From positions 1,477,001 to 1,541,000 of the forward strand of contig NZ_CP054918.1 of the NCBI RefSeq assembly GCF_013364195.1: DNA of 64,000 bases. Reading direction: 5' to 3'. Source of the stretch: Streptomyces sp. NA04227. GTDB taxonomy: Bacteria; Actinomycetota; Actinomycetes; Streptomycetales; Streptomycetaceae. The notes below the pieces were generated by a model. It worked only from the letters and a program-made list of their open reading frames with translations, made no database searches and was not told the origin of the DNA. The translations under genes were made by a program, and so were the position numbers. Positions within the stretch are counted from its first letter, which is position 1, and the number at the start of each line of letters is the position of its first letter. Positions 18,034 to 26,657 of the stretch are shown here, piece after piece.

Positions 18034-18281
18034 AAGCAACTCCCGTATGTGGCAAGCGAGATGGGCACGCCGGGGCCGCCGCGGGGCAGGACGGTGCCTG
18101 CCCGGGGGCCGTGCACGGCGCGGACAAAGGAAAGGGGTGCGGGACGGGCCTGAGGCTCGCAACTCCGGGCCGGGGACGGCGCGTACGGGGGCACTGTGCT
18201 ACCGAAAAGAGAGATCCGGTGGCGGGGGCCCGGTACGGCCGAGCGGCATGCGGAGCCGTGGGCCGGAAGGGGGCGTGTGCC

Positions 18282-18302
18282 CTAGCGCATTCGCTTGCTC
18301 AT
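18282..18302 (-). CDS. Six-codon leader ORF (MSKRMR) after the SAM-IV riboswitch
   Basis: ATG (18302) AGC AAG CGA ATG CGC TAG encodes a hexapeptide. GAGGAG sits 6 nt upstream, an excellent ribosome-binding site. It lies between the riboswitch aptamer and the aminotransferase gene (249 bp further on), the position of a translated leader. It may mark the first regulated translation start of this transcript, or be a relic. It is too short for homology inference, so its existence as a translated peptide is a prediction. Confidence 0.5.
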   Translation of the reverse strand: MSKRMR

Positions 18303-18339
18303 GAGAACTCCTCGACGACCAGGATCCCTGGTTGCGAGG

Positions 18340-18458
18340 GATCCGCGCTTGCCGCAGACCTTGCTGTCTGCTGCCTGGTCTTCACCCGGGGCACCCCGCC
18401 ACGGACGGAGGGTTGCCGGACAGCGGGCCGGGGCCTTTTCGCTGTCACTCATGACCTG
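18340..18458 (-). ncRNA. SAM-IV riboswitch
   Basis: Read on the minus strand, the RNA starts near 18458 with GGTCATGAGTGACAGC and continues with CTGTCCGGCAACCCTCC, a GGCGGGGTGCCCCGGGTGAAGACC block and GGCAAGCGCGGA. These are the conserved core, P3/P4 and pseudoknot elements of the actinobacterial SAM-IV class, which binds S-adenosylmethionine. An expression-platform hairpin follows: GGATCCCT and AGGGATCC (18322-18344) with a 7-nt loop. Next to it CCTGGTCGTC can pair with the aptamer's GAAGACCAGG (9 of 10 positions). That alternative pairing would end 5 nt or less from the GAGGAG of the leader ORF, suggesting control of translation initiation or of a hairpin switch. SAM should repress downstream expression. 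Boundaries are accurate to about 10 nt. Confidence 0.9.
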
Positions 18459-18469
18459 CCCAGAAGTAT

Positions 18470-18510
18470 GGTCATCGGCCCGCGACTTCGCAAGCCACGG
18501 GCCGATGACC
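18470..18510 (-). terminator. 13-bp inverted repeat between trpD and the SAM-IV riboswitch
   Basis: GGTCATCGGCCCG (18470-18482) and CGGGCCGATGACC (18498-18510) are perfect 13-bp arms with a 15-nt loop, directly before the riboswitch. It lies 135 bp downstream of the trpD stop and may terminate trpD transcription, or serve as a palindromic operator of the riboswitch promoter. The sequence ATACTT just downstream could be part of a -10 element. A smaller GACGCC/GGCGTC hairpin (18598-18613) sits nearer trpD. Confidence 0.55.
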
Positions 18511-18593
18511 CACTGGACGAAACGGAACAGAAGCCAAGGAAACCGGCGGCTGTTCGCACAACTGTCACACGGTGCCCGACGCCGCCACTCGGT

Positions 18594-18660
18594 GCCCGAC
18601 GCCCTCAGGCGTCGCTCGGCACTCTCGGACCTCGCCCGACGCTCTCAGGCGTTGCTGGCC
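18594..18660. repeat. Imperfect 27-bp direct repeat duplicating the 3' end of trpD
   Basis: The 27 bp at 18594-18620 resemble those at 18634-18660 (40-bp period). Both begin GCCCGACGC, share CTCAGGCGT and end in GCT..GGC-like sequence. The second copy includes the last codons and stop of trpD, so the first copy is a duplicated tail just downstream. A 13-bp GGTGCCCGACGCC also occurs twice, at 18571 and 18591. Confidence 0.6.
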
Positions 18661-19709
18661 GCCACCCAGCGCTCCAGGGCCCGACGTGCCGCGCCCGAGT
18701 CGATGGACTCGGCGGCGCGGTCGAGCCCGCCGCGGATCTGCTCGGTCAGCGGTGCGTCGCTCGGACTGAGCGCCGCGAGCGCCGCCGCCGAGTTCAGCAG
18801 TACGGCGTCGCGTACGGGGCCGCCCTCGCCGTCCAGGAGCCGCCGCGCGACCTCCGCGTTGTACGAGGCGTCGGCGCCCCGCAGAGCCTGAACGGGGACC
18901 AGTTCGATACCGACGTCACGCGGGTCGAAGGCCTCCTCCGCGACGGCGCCGTCGCGGACCACCCAGACCCGCGAGGTGGCCGTGGTGGTCAGCTCGTCCA
19001 GGCCGTCGTCGCCGCGGAAGACGAGCGCCGAGGAGCCGCGGGCGGCGAGCACACCGGCCACGATCGGCGCCATCCTGGCGTCCGCGACGCCGGTCGCCAG
19101 GGACCGCACCCGGGCCGGGTTGGTCAGCGGGCCGAGGATGTTGAAGGTGGTGCGGATGCCCAACTCCTTGCGGGCGGCGGCCACATGGCGCAGCGCGGGG
19201 TGGAACTTCACCGCGAAACAGAAGGTGATCCCCGCCTCCTCGGCCACCTCGGCGACCCGGTCGGGGGTCAGCTCCAGGTTGACGCCGAGCTTCTCCAGTA
19301 CATCGGAGGCGCCGCTGGCGGACGAAGCGGCGCGGTTGCCGTGCTTGACGACCCGGGCCCCGGTCCCGGCCACCACGATCGCCGACATGGTGGAGATGTT
19401 GACCGTCTGGGCACCGTCGCCGCCGGTGCCGACGATGTCCACGCTCGGCCCCGCCACCTCGATCAGCCGGGCGTGCTCGTACATGGTGCGGACCAGGCCG
19501 GTGATCTCCTCGACCGTCTCGCCCTTGGCGCGCAGGGCGACCGCGAAACCGGCGATCTGGGCGTTTGTCGCCTCGCCGCGCAGGATGCGGTCCATCGCCC
19601 AGGCCGTGGCGTCGGCGCTCTGGTCCTTGCCCGCCAGCAGTGCGTTCAGCACCTCGGGCCAGGAACGGCCCGCCGTGTTGGTGCCTCCAGCGGGTGTCGC
19701 AGCGCTCAT
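18645..19709 (-). CDS. trpD: Anthranilate phosphoribosyltransferase
   Basis: This 354-residue enzyme transfers the phosphoribosyl group from PRPP to anthranilate in tryptophan biosynthesis. Diagnostic motifs are the PRPP-binding glycine loop [17 protein letters not shown] (about residues 90-106), the [12 protein letters not shown] loop, and [11 protein letters not shown]. The length matches the family. It stands alone here, not in a trp operon, as is common in streptomycetes where trpD is separated from trpE, trpC, trpB and trpA. Start ATG 19709 has GGAG about 7 nt upstream. The gene is separated from qcrB by a strong terminator hairpin. Confidence 0.95.
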   Translation of the reverse strand: MSAATPAGGTNTAGRSWPEVLNALLAGKDQSADATAWAMDRILRGEATNAQIAGFAVALRAKGETVEEITGLVRTMYEHARLIEVAGPSVDIVGTGGDGAQTVNISTMSAIVVAGTGARVVKHGNRAASSASGASDVLEKLGVNLELTPDRVAEVAEEAGITFCFAVKFHPALRHVAAARKELGIRTTFNILGPLTNPARVRSLATGVADARMAPIVAGVLAARGSSALVFRGDDGLDELTTTATSRVWVVRDGAVAEEAFDPRDVGIELVPVQALRGADASYNAEVARRLLDGEGGPVRDAVLLNSAAALAALSPSDAPLTEQIRGGLDRAAESIDSGAARRALERWVAASNA

Positions 19710-19791
19710 GGGTCGCTCCTGGTGAGTGGGAAGGTGCGGGCGGACGTAAAGAGTCCGTAACCCCCAGCCTATCCACCCCGCGGCAACGGAC

Positions 19792-19826
19792 GAAGAGCCC
19801 CGTCCAGGCAGTGGACGGGGCTCTTC
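19792..19826 (-). terminator. Terminator after qcrB
   Basis: GAAGAGCCCCGTCC (19792-19805) and GGACGGGGCTCTTC (19813-19826) make a perfect 14-bp stem with a 7-nt loop. It lies 34 bp past the qcrB stop and before trpD, and should end the ctaE-qcrCAB transcript. Confidence 0.9.
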
Positions 19827-19860
19827 GCTGTGGCGTTGACCGGGCAGTTACGCCGAGGGA

Positions 19861-21513
19861 TCAGTGGTGGCCGTGGCCGCTCGTGATCTCCTCGTACTCC
19901 TTGGCGTTCGGCTTGGTGATCTGGTTGCCGTCGCCGAAGTAACCGCGGGACAGCTTGCCGCGGAGCTTCTGGCCACGGGTGATCTTCTTCGCCACGCCGT
20001 TCTCGTCGACCTCGGACTCGATCTCGGCCGGCGAGTACTGCTCGTGCATCGTGAGCTGGTAGACCGCGCTGCGGTCCAGCGGCTCGTGAACCTCGATGAA
20101 CTCACCGTGCGGCAGCCGCTTGATCATGCCGGACTCGCGTCCGTGCAACACCTTCTCGCGGTCCCGGCGCTGGAGGCCCAGGCAGATGCGCTTGGTGATG
20201 ACGAAGTTGATGACCGGCAGGACGAATACACCGATCCGGACGAACCAGGTGATCGCGTTGATCGACAGGTTCAGGTGAGTGGCAAATAGGTCGTTGCCAC
20301 CACCGATCAGCAGAACCATGTAGACCGTGAGCCACGCGACACCGAAGGCGGTACGGGTCGGAACGTTGCGCGGGCGGTCCAGGATGTGGTGCTCGCGCTT
20401 GTCGCCGGTGACCCAGGACTCGACGAACGGATAGACCGCGAGCGCGACGAGGACCAGCGGGAAGACCAGCAGCGGGATGAGCACACCCAGGACGAGTGTG
20501 TGACCCCAGAAGTTGATCTCCCAGCCCGGCATGACACGGACCGCACCTTCGGTGAAGCCCATGTACCAGTCTGGTTGTGCGTTGGTGGACACCTGGTCCG
20601 GCCGGTATGGACCGAGCACCCAGATCGGGTTGATCGTGACCATGGCCGCGATCAGCGCGATGACACCGAAGACCAGGAAGAAGAAGCCACCGGCCTTGGC
20701 GGCGTACACCGAGAGCAGCGGAGTGCCGACGATGTTGTTCTCGGTCTTTCCGGGTCCGCCCCACTGGGTGTGCTTGTGGTAGAAGACCAGGAACAGGTGC
20801 CCGACGATGAGGCCGAGCATCAGCCCTGGCAACAGCAGGACGTGGATCGAGTAGAGCCGCGCCACCAGGTCGCCGCCGGGGAACTCGCCCCCGAACGCGA
20901 AGAACGAGATGTACGTACCGACGATCGGTACGGACAGGATCGCACCTTCGACGAAGCGGATACCCGTACCCGAGAGCAGGTCGTCCGGCAGCGAGTACCC
21001 GGTGAAGCCGGTGAACATGCCGAGGACGAACAGGGTCCAGCCGAACAGCCAGTTGATCTCGCGCGGCTTGCGGAACGCGCCCGTGAAGAAGACGCGCATC
21101 ATGTGCACGAACATCGCGGCGAGGAAGACCAGCGCCGCCCAGTGGTGGATCTGCCTTATGAGCAGACCGCCACGCACGTCGAAGCTGATCGTCATCGTGG
21201 AGTTGAAGGCCTCCGACATCAGCTGACCCTGCATGGGCACGTAACTGCCCGAGTACTCCACCTCGTTCATCGACGGGTGGAAGAACATCGTCAAGTAGAT
21301 ACCGGTGAGGATGATGATGATGAAGCTGTAGAGCGCGACCTCACCCAACATGAACGACCAGTGGTCGGGGAAGATCTTGCGCATTTGGGACTTGGCCAGG
21401 CTGTAGATGCCCAGGCGTCCGTCCGTCCAGTCGGCGAACCGCTCACCTGCGGACGCCTTGCCACGGCTGTTGTTGCCGCCAGCCTCTGACTTGTCGGTAG
21501 TTGCAGTGCTCAT
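19861..21513 (-). CDS. qcrB: Cytochrome bc1 complex cytochrome b subunit
   Basis: This 550-residue membrane protein is the haem b-bearing quinol-oxidising subunit of the actinobacterial bc1 complex. The haem-ligand helices are visible in GGLLIRQIHHWAALVF and YSIHVLLLPGLMLGL, and the Qo-site motif appears as the PDWY-type segment AQPDWYMGF. The protein has eight or so membrane segments and the long charged C-terminal extension (LLRG/KITRG region and a final GHGHH) seen in actinobacterial QcrB. ATG 21513 overlaps the qcrA stop by 4 nt, indicating translational coupling. It passes electrons to QcrA/QcrC, which feed the aa3 oxidase encoded nearby. Confidence 0.97.
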   Translation of the reverse strand: MSTATTDKSEAGGNNSRGKASAGERFADWTDGRLGIYSLAKSQMRKIFPDHWSFMLGEVALYSFIIIILTGIYLTMFFHPSMNEVEYSGSYVPMQGQLMSEAFNSTMTISFDVRGGLLIRQIHHWAALVFLAAMFVHMMRVFFTGAFRKPREINWLFGWTLFVLGMFTGFTGYSLPDDLLSGTGIRFVEGAILSVPIVGTYISFFAFGGEFPGGDLVARLYSIHVLLLPGLMLGLIVGHLFLVFYHKHTQWGGPGKTENNIVGTPLLSVYAAKAGGFFFLVFGVIALIAAMVTINPIWVLGPYRPDQVSTNAQPDWYMGFTEGAVRVMPGWEINFWGHTLVLGVLIPLLVFPLVLVALAVYPFVESWVTGDKREHHILDRPRNVPTRTAFGVAWLTVYMVLLIGGGNDLFATHLNLSINAITWFVRIGVFVLPVINFVITKRICLGLQRRDREKVLHGRESGMIKRLPHGEFIEVHEPLDRSAVYQLTMHEQYSPAEIESEVDENGVAKKITRGQKLRGKLSRGYFGDGNQITKPNAKEYEEITSGHGHH

Positions 21514-22571
21514 CCGCGCTCCCAGAATGCAGGACCGACAGGCTCCGCGAAGTCGCCGAGCGCTTCGAGGTACCCCTCATCATTCACGCCGATCTGCAGT
21601 TGCGGAAGGGCGTGTCCGGCCGGGCCGAAGATGACACGTGCGCCATCGGCCAGGTCGAAGGTGGACTGGTGGCACGGGCACAGCGCGTGGTGCGTCTGCT
21701 GTTCGTACAGGGAGATCGGGCAGCCCACGTGGGTGCAGATCTTCGAGTACGCCACGATCCCGTCGTGGGACCAGTCCAGTTCGCGCTTGTCCTTGATGTC
21801 TTCCGGCTGAATACGAACGATCATCAGCGCGGCCTTGGCGATCTGTGTGTTGAAATCGTGGTCGTGCTCCTCCAGGCCCTCGGGCTTGGCGAAGGTGAGC
21901 GAGCCGACGGCCACATCGGAGGGACGCAGCGGCTCGTTCGTGTTCATGTTGACAAGAAGCTTGCCCTTTTTCCAGGCCGTCTTGCGCAGGCTGTTGCCGG
22001 GCATCGGGCCCAGGTCGCGCAGCAGCACGACACCGGCGAGCGGCACCACGGTGAGGGCGCCGACCATCGTGTTCCGCATCAGCCTGCGGCGCGCGATGTT
22101 GGCTTCCTTCATACCCGCGGCGAAGTCGGCCATGACCTTGGCCTTGACCTCGGGCGAGGCCGCGACGGGGTGCCGGTCGTCGGCGACCTCCTCGTCGCTC
22201 ATCAGCGTGCGGGCCCAGTGGACCGCGCCGGCGCCGATGCAGAAGAGGGCCAGGCCCAGCGTCGAACCCAGCGAGAAGTTCAACGCGCTGATGTGACCGA
22301 GCGGCCAGATGTAGACGATCTTGTCCACCGGCACCGTCACGTACGCGGCGATGAAGCCGATCGTGGACAGGATCGAGAGCGTGAACAGGAAGGTGACCAC
22401 GCGCTCCGAGCGCTTGGCGGCCTTCTCGTCGATGTCCTGGACCCGGTGCTCGTGCGCGGGCATGCCCGGGTCGGTGAACAAGTCCTCGACGTGCGGGGCT
22501 ACTTCGGCGCCGTGCGCCTCGTCCCGCTTGCTCGGCAGGTTCTCTTCCGGAATGTCTTCGTGGGTACTCAT
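21510..22571 (-). CDS. qcrA: Cytochrome bc1 complex Rieske iron-sulfur subunit
   Basis: This 353-residue membrane-anchored Rieske protein has an acidic N-terminal cytoplasmic region and three hydrophobic segments (about residues 60-190), as in actinobacterial QcrA. The C-terminal Rieske domain holds CTHVGCPI and CPCHQSTFD, whose Cys/His pairs bind the 2Fe-2S cluster. It takes electrons from quinol and passes them to QcrC. It overlaps qcrB and qcrC by 4 nt on each side. Confidence 0.97.
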   Translation of the reverse strand: MSTHEDIPEENLPSKRDEAHGAEVAPHVEDLFTDPGMPAHEHRVQDIDEKAAKRSERVVTFLFTLSILSTIGFIAAYVTVPVDKIVYIWPLGHISALNFSLGSTLGLALFCIGAGAVHWARTLMSDEEVADDRHPVAASPEVKAKVMADFAAGMKEANIARRRLMRNTMVGALTVVPLAGVVLLRDLGPMPGNSLRKTAWKKGKLLVNMNTNEPLRPSDVAVGSLTFAKPEGLEEHDHDFNTQIAKAALMIVRIQPEDIKDKRELDWSHDGIVAYSKICTHVGCPISLYEQQTHHALCPCHQSTFDLADGARVIFGPAGHALPQLQIGVNDEGYLEALGDFAEPVGPAFWERG

Positions 22572-23377
22572 GACTTCTTCGCCTTCGTGGTCCGGGCGGC
22601 GATCCAGACACAGACGGCAACCAGGCCACCCAGTCCGAAGACCCAGGCGAACAGACCCTCGGCCACCGGGCCGATGCCGCCGAGCTTCGCACCGCCGGGC
22701 GTCGGGGTTTCGTCGCCGTTGACCGCCTGGACGTAAGCGATGATCTCCTTCTTGTTCTTCTCCGGCATGGTCTTGTCCGGGAAGGAAGGCATGTTCTGCG
22801 GGCCGGTTTCCATGGCCTCGTACATGTGCTTGGGCGAGACACCGTTGAGGTTCGGTGCGTACTTGCCGTTGGTCAGGGCACCGCCCTCACCGGTGAAGTT
22901 GTGGCACTGCGCGCAGTTGTTGCGGAACAGCTCGCCACCCTTGGCGATGTTCGCGCCCTGGGGGTCGTACTGCTTCTTGGTGGGGACGGCCGGACCGGCA
23001 CCCAGCGAGGCGACGTACGCCGCGAGCTGGTCGATCTCGGCCTGGCTGTAGATCTTCTTCTTCTTGGGCACCTGGGCGCCCGGCTGCTGCGCGGGCATCC
23101 GGCCGGTGCCGACCTGGAAGTCCACGGCCGCCGCGCCCACGCCGACGAGGCTCGGGCCGTCGGAGGTTCCCTGTCCGCCGGTGCCGTGGCAGCTGGCGCA
23201 GCCCACCGAGTAGAGCCTCTTGCCCTCCTCGATGGCCAGGGACTGCGCGGTTTCGTCGGCCTTGGCCTTGTCCGCGGGAGCGAACGCGGCGTACAGCCCC
23301 CCGGTGGCCGCCAGCGCGAAGAGTAGGACGACGACCGCCGCCAGCGGATGGCGTCGTCGTGCGGAGAGCTTTTTCAC
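22568..23377 (-). CDS. qcrC: Cytochrome bc1 complex dihaem cytochrome c subunit
   Basis: This 269-residue protein has an N-terminal membrane anchor, two c-type haem sites (CASCHG near residue 55 and CAQCHN near 155) and a C-terminal transmembrane helix followed by TTKAKKS. The dihaem arrangement is the actinobacterial hallmark that lets QcrC feed CtaC directly without a soluble cytochrome c. GTG 23377 (MKKLSARRR) is the start. It is translationally coupled to qcrA by a 4-nt overlap and lies 70 bp after ctaE. Confidence 0.96.
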   Translation of the reverse strand: MKKLSARRRHPLAAVVVLLFALAATGGLYAAFAPADKAKADETAQSLAIEEGKRLYSVGCASCHGTGGQGTSDGPSLVGVGAAAVDFQVGTGRMPAQQPGAQVPKKKKIYSQAEIDQLAAYVASLGAGPAVPTKKQYDPQGANIAKGGELFRNNCAQCHNFTGEGGALTNGKYAPNLNGVSPKHMYEAMETGPQNMPSFPDKTMPEKNKKEIIAYVQAVNGDETPTPGGAKLGGIGPVAEGLFAWVFGLGGLVAVCVWIAARTTKAKKS

Positions 23378-23447
23378 GGATTACCCCGGTGTCAGGATCT
23401 TCTGCGTCGATGCTTCAGGAAATGGGTCGCTCGTCAGAACGATCCGG

Positions 23448-24059
23448 TTACTTGATCAGGTAGATCGTGGCGAAGAGGCCGATCCAGACGACATCGACGA
23501 AGTGCCAGTAATAGGACACGACGATGGCCGCGGTCGCCTGCTCGTGGGTGAACCTCCGGGCCGCGTACGTCCTGCCGAGTACCAGCAGGAAGGCGATGAG
23601 ACCGCCTGTCACGTGCAGACCGTGGAAGCCGGTGGTCAGGTAGAACACCGAGCCGTACGGGTCGGACGACAGCGAGATGCCGTCGTGCTTGACCAGCTCG
23701 GTGTACTCAAAGACCTGACCGCCGATGAAGATCGCACCCATCACGAAGGTGACGATGAACCACATCCGGAGCTTCTTCACGTCCCCGCGCTCGGCGGCGA
23801 AGACGCCGAGCTGGCAGGTGAGCGAGGAGAGCACCAGGATCGTGGTGTTCGTCGCCGAGAACGGCACATTGAGTGCCTCGGACATTTCCTTCCAGTGATC
23901 GGGTCCCGTGACCGATCGCAGGGTGAAGTACATCGCGAAGAGGGCCGCGAAGAACATCAACTCGGAACTCAGCCAGATGATCGTTCCGACGCTGACGAGG
24001 TTCGGCCGGTTGACCGACGGGTGCGCGTGCCCGGTATCTACTGTCGTTGCTGTCGCCAC
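23448..24059 (-). CDS. ctaE: Cytochrome c oxidase subunit III
   Basis: This 203-residue membrane protein has five hydrophobic segments and the subunit III motifs [28 protein letters not shown] and [12 protein letters not shown], ending [22 protein letters not shown] 24059 gives [15 protein letters not shown], the expected N-terminus; the longer frame upstream crosses the promoter. It heads the ctaE-qcrC-qcrA-qcrB operon, so the bc1 complex and one oxidase subunit are co-transcribed. It helps form the bc1-aa3 supercomplex in the membrane. Confidence 0.95.
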   Translation of the reverse strand: MATATTVDTGHAHPSVNRPNLVSVGTIIWLSSELMFFAALFAMYFTLRSVTGPDHWKEMSEALNVPFSATNTTILVLSSLTCQLGVFAAERGDVKKLRMWFIVTFVMGAIFIGGQVFEYTELVKHDGISLSSDPYGSVFYLTTGFHGLHVTGGLIAFLLVLGRTYAARRFTHEQATAAIVVSYYWHFVDVVWIGLFATIYLIK

Positions 24060-24171
24060 GCCGACATTATGTCGGTCGCTTATCCAGCCCTCACCCCCGG
24101 GGGTGCCGTTCGGAGTGTTGGGCCCCGCTGCCCTGCTCGGATGGCCCACCAAAGCGGCGTGACGACCGGTG

Positions 24172-24198
24172 TTGACGGGGTGTCGGAAGGAGTAGCAT
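24172..24198 (+). promoter_or_regulatory. Candidate sigma70-type promoter of the receiver-like gene
   Basis: TTGACG (24172-24177) and TAGCAT (24193-24198) resemble -35 and -10 elements with a short 15-bp spacer, about 94 bp before the start at 24292. Spacing is suboptimal, so this is tentative. Confidence 0.3.
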
Positions 24199-24291
24199 CC
24201 GCGCCAGCGGTACCGACCCACGCCTGCCCGCCGCCCCTGCGGCGGAAGGGCGATCCGCAGCCCAGATGCGCCGAGATGCGTGGAGGAACAC

Positions 24292-24693
24292 ATGCAGCCG
24301 ACCGCCACGGTCCTTGTCTACAGCGACAACGCGGCCACCCGCGAACAGGTGCGCCTGGCGACCGGCCGCAGGCCCGCCACGGACGTGCCCCAGGTCGAGT
24401 TCGTGGAGTGCGCGACCCTTCCGGCGGTCCTCACCGAGCTCGAACGCGGCGGAATCGACGTCTGCGTCCTGGACGGCGAGGCCGCGCCCGCGGGCGGCAT
24501 GGGCGTCTGCCGTCAGATCAAGGACGAGATCTACGACTGCCCGCCCGTACTGCTGACCATCGGCCGCCCGCAGGACGCCTGGCTGGCGACCTGGAGCCGG
24601 GCCGAGGCCGCGGTGACGCTGCCGGTCGACCCGGTCGAGTTCGCCGACGCCCTGGCCGGTCTGCTGCGCGCCCGGCTCGCGGTCGACGCCTGA
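24292..24693 (+). CDS. Receiver-like (response regulator fold) stand-alone protein
   Basis: This 133-residue protein has a CheY-like layout: [17 protein letters not shown] at the N-terminus, [31 protein letters not shown] around the phosphorylation loop, and [20 protein letters not shown] at the end. A potential acceptor Asp lies in VLDGEA, but the following MP and the conserved Lys of active receivers are changed. It may therefore be a non-phosphorylated adaptor. No output domain is present. ATG 24292 is preceded by GGAGG 5 nt upstream. It sits divergent from the ctaE operon in the position usual for streptomycetes. Partner and signal are unknown. Confidence 0.8.
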   Translation: MQPTATVLVYSDNAATREQVRLATGRRPATDVPQVEFVECATLPAVLTELERGGIDVCVLDGEAAPAGGMGVCRQIKDEIYDCPPVLLTIGRPQDAWLATWSRAEAAVTLPVDPVEFADALAGLLRARLAVDA

Positions 24694-24728
24694 GGGACGC
24701 CTCAAGGACGCCTTCCGGACGCCTGAGG
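24685..24728. repeat. Four tandem 11-bp repeats over the stop codon of the receiver-like gene
   Basis: GACGCCTGAGG, GACGCCTCAAG, GACGCCTTCCG and GACGCCTGAGG follow without gaps; the first and last are identical. The TGA at 24691-24693 is inside unit 1. Downstream, GGAGGTCTCAG occurs twice (24767 and 24805), so the convergent 24694-24866 interval is repeat-rich. It may form alternative hairpins ending both transcripts. Confidence 0.7.
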
Positions 24729-24866
24729 AGCGCTCAGGTCGTCCAACGGCCCGCCCGCGGGAGCCCGGAGGTCTCAGCGGCCTCAGGGGGCCCGGGAGGC
24801 CTCAGGAGGTCTCAGGGACCCGCACAGAGCGCACGGGGCCGCCGTACGCATGCGCCGGGTCCCCGC

Positions 24867-26129
24867 TCACAGGCGCGGGCTCAGACGGGTGGCGCCCGCC
24901 TTGCCGGTGTTGACGGTGACGCCGTTGCCGGGCTCCAGGGCGGTGCCCTCGCGCCACTTGGACCAGCTCAGGTTCCAGTCGCCGAAGCCGTTGTCGAAGG
25001 GCGCCATCATCTCGCCGTCGCTGTTGACGACCTTGACTATGTCGCCCTCCTTGACGGTGTTGAAGAACCACTCGGCGTTCTCGGTGCTCATACCGGTGCA
25101 GCCGTGGCTGACGTTGGCCGCGCCCTGCGAGCCGACCGACCAGGGCGCCGCGTGCACGTACTCGCCGCTGAGGGTGACGCGGGCCGCCCAGCGCACCGGC
25201 AGGTCGTAGGAATCCGCGCTGCCCGCGGCTATGCCGACCGTGCTGCTGCGCATACGTACGAAGGCTTCCTTCGCGAGCACGACCTTGATTCCGTTGCGGG
25301 TGTCGAAGCCGGGTTTGCCGGTGGTGACCGGAAGTTCCCTGATCACGCGGCCGTTGCGGTAGACCGTCATGGTGTGCGACGCCGCGTCCGTGATGGCCTC
25401 CACCCGGTCCCCCGTGGTGATCCGCAGCCCCTTCGAGGGAGCGCCCCACAGGTTCTTGCCGAGCTTCACGCCGGCGAGGGTGCTGTGCACGTCGACGGTG
25501 GCGTGCGTGGGCCAGTAGCTGCGCGGGCGGTAGTGCAGGGTCTTGGCGTCCACCCAGTACCAGGCGCCGTTCACGGCGGGGGTGGAGTCCACCCGCAGGG
25601 CGCTCTCCACGGTGGCCCGCGCCTCGCGGCCCTTGACCGGGCGGCTCAACTCGGCGGTTATCGGCTGACCGACGCCGTACTGGCCGGACTTGGGGCCGAG
25701 GGTGACCTTCAGGCGCCCGCGGTTCTTGTCCGCCTTCGCGGCCTTGAAGGTGAGCAGTTTGCGGCCGGGCCTGCCGTCCTCGTTCTCGGTGCGCACCCGC
25801 ACCGTGTAGCGGGCGCCGGGTTCCAGGGCCGCCGAACTGCGCCAGCGTTCGCCGTCCTCGTCCAGGGCACCGGCCACCTGGTGGCCCCGGGCGTCGGTGG
25901 CGGTCACATCGGTGATCCGGCCGCCGCCGTGCGAACTGATCTCCAGGGGCTTGTCCGAGTCGGCCTTGTCGCCGGTGGGGCCGCCGAACTCGAGCTGGTC
26001 GCCCGCGTCGTAGGGGTCCGAGGAGAGGGAGGAGTTGTCCGAACCGCCACAGGCGGTGAGGCCGGCGCCGAGTGCGGCCGCCAGCACAGTGCAGCTCAAA
26101 AGCGTGGGTATGTGCGGTGTGTGCCTCAT
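24867..26129 (-). CDS. L,D-transpeptidase (YkuD) lipoprotein
   Basis: This 420-residue protein begins MRHTPHIPTLLSC and has a lipobox-like LTACGGSDNSS, so it is probably lipid-anchored outside the membrane. Two Ig-like domains occupy about residues 40-240. A YkuD domain follows, with a catalytic His region and the SHGCTGMS motif (catalytic Cys near 345). It should form 3-3 crosslinks in peptidoglycan, as actinobacterial Ldt enzymes of this architecture do. The C-terminal 50 residues after the catalytic domain contain the W-rich FGDWNLSWSKW segment typical of Ldt C-terminal extensions. It is upstream-flanked by the ctaF terminator and convergent with the receiver-like gene. Confidence 0.93.
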   Translation of the reverse strand: MRHTPHIPTLLSCTVLAAALGAGLTACGGSDNSSLSSDPYDAGDQLEFGGPTGDKADSDKPLEISSHGGGRITDVTATDARGHQVAGALDEDGERWRSSAALEPGARYTVRVRTENEDGRPGRKLLTFKAAKADKNRGRLKVTLGPKSGQYGVGQPITAELSRPVKGREARATVESALRVDSTPAVNGAWYWVDAKTLHYRPRSYWPTHATVDVHSTLAGVKLGKNLWGAPSKGLRITTGDRVEAITDAASHTMTVYRNGRVIRELPVTTGKPGFDTRNGIKVVLAKEAFVRMRSSTVGIAAGSADSYDLPVRWAARVTLSGEYVHAAPWSVGSQGAANVSHGCTGMSTENAEWFFNTVKEGDIVKVVNSDGEMMAPFDNGFGDWNLSWSKWREGTALEPGNGVTVNTGKAGATRLSPRL

Positions 26130-26205
26130 GGCGTCACGCTATGGAGCGCGCGCCCCGGCGGCACGGCCCGTGATCCGTACGGGTGGTTCCACTGCGGCAA
26201 ACGAA

Positions 26206-26241
26206 GGAGCCCGGACCTCCTTGACGGAGTGTCCGGGCCCC
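26206..26241 (-). terminator. Terminator after ctaF
   Basis: GGAGCCCGGAC (26206-26216) pairs with GTCCGGGCCCC (26231-26241) with one G-U pair and a 14-nt loop, 18 bp beyond the ctaF stop. It should end the ctaC-ctaD-ctaF transcript. Confidence 0.8.
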
Positions 26242-26258
26242 TTCGGGTGTCCTACGTG

Positions 26259-26657
26259 TTACTGCGTCTGGTTCTCTCCGCGGTAGTACTCGAAGACCCA
26301 GCCCCAGATGCCGACCAGGATGACCGGCAGCGAGAAGTACAGCACCCACCAGCCGATCGCGACGCCCAGGAAGGCGAGGGCGCCACCGAAGCCGAGCGCC
26401 AGCGGCTGCCAGCTGTGCGGGCTGAAGAAGCCCACCTCGCCGGCCTCGTCCGCGACATCGGCTTCCTTGTTGTCCTGCGCCATGGCGTCCACGCGCCGGG
26501 CGGTGAAGGCCAGGTAGTACCCGATCATCACGCAGAGACCGAACGCCAGGAACAGCGCGGTGGTACCGGCCGGCTCCTTCGACCACACGCCGTAGACCAC
26601 GGCGGAGATGAGGACGAAGAGGCTCAGCCAGAGGAACATCTTGCCCTGGATCTTCAC
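26259..26657 (-). CDS. ctaF: Cytochrome c oxidase subunit IV (actinobacterial)
   Basis: This 132-residue membrane protein has four hydrophobic segments: [18 protein letters not shown] near the N-terminus, then [20 protein letters not shown], and two more before the end. This matches the small CtaF subunit that packs beside CtaD in the bc1-aa3 supercomplex. ATG 26657 overlaps the ctaD stop by 4 nt. It is the last gene of the ctaC-ctaD-ctaF unit. Confidence 0.93.
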   Translation of the reverse strand: MKIQGKMFLWLSLFVLISAVVYGVWSKEPAGTTALFLAFGLCVMIGYYLAFTARRVDAMAQDNKEADVADEAGEVGFFSPHSWQPLALGFGGALAFLGVAIGWWVLYFSLPVILVGIWGWVFEYYRGENQTQ

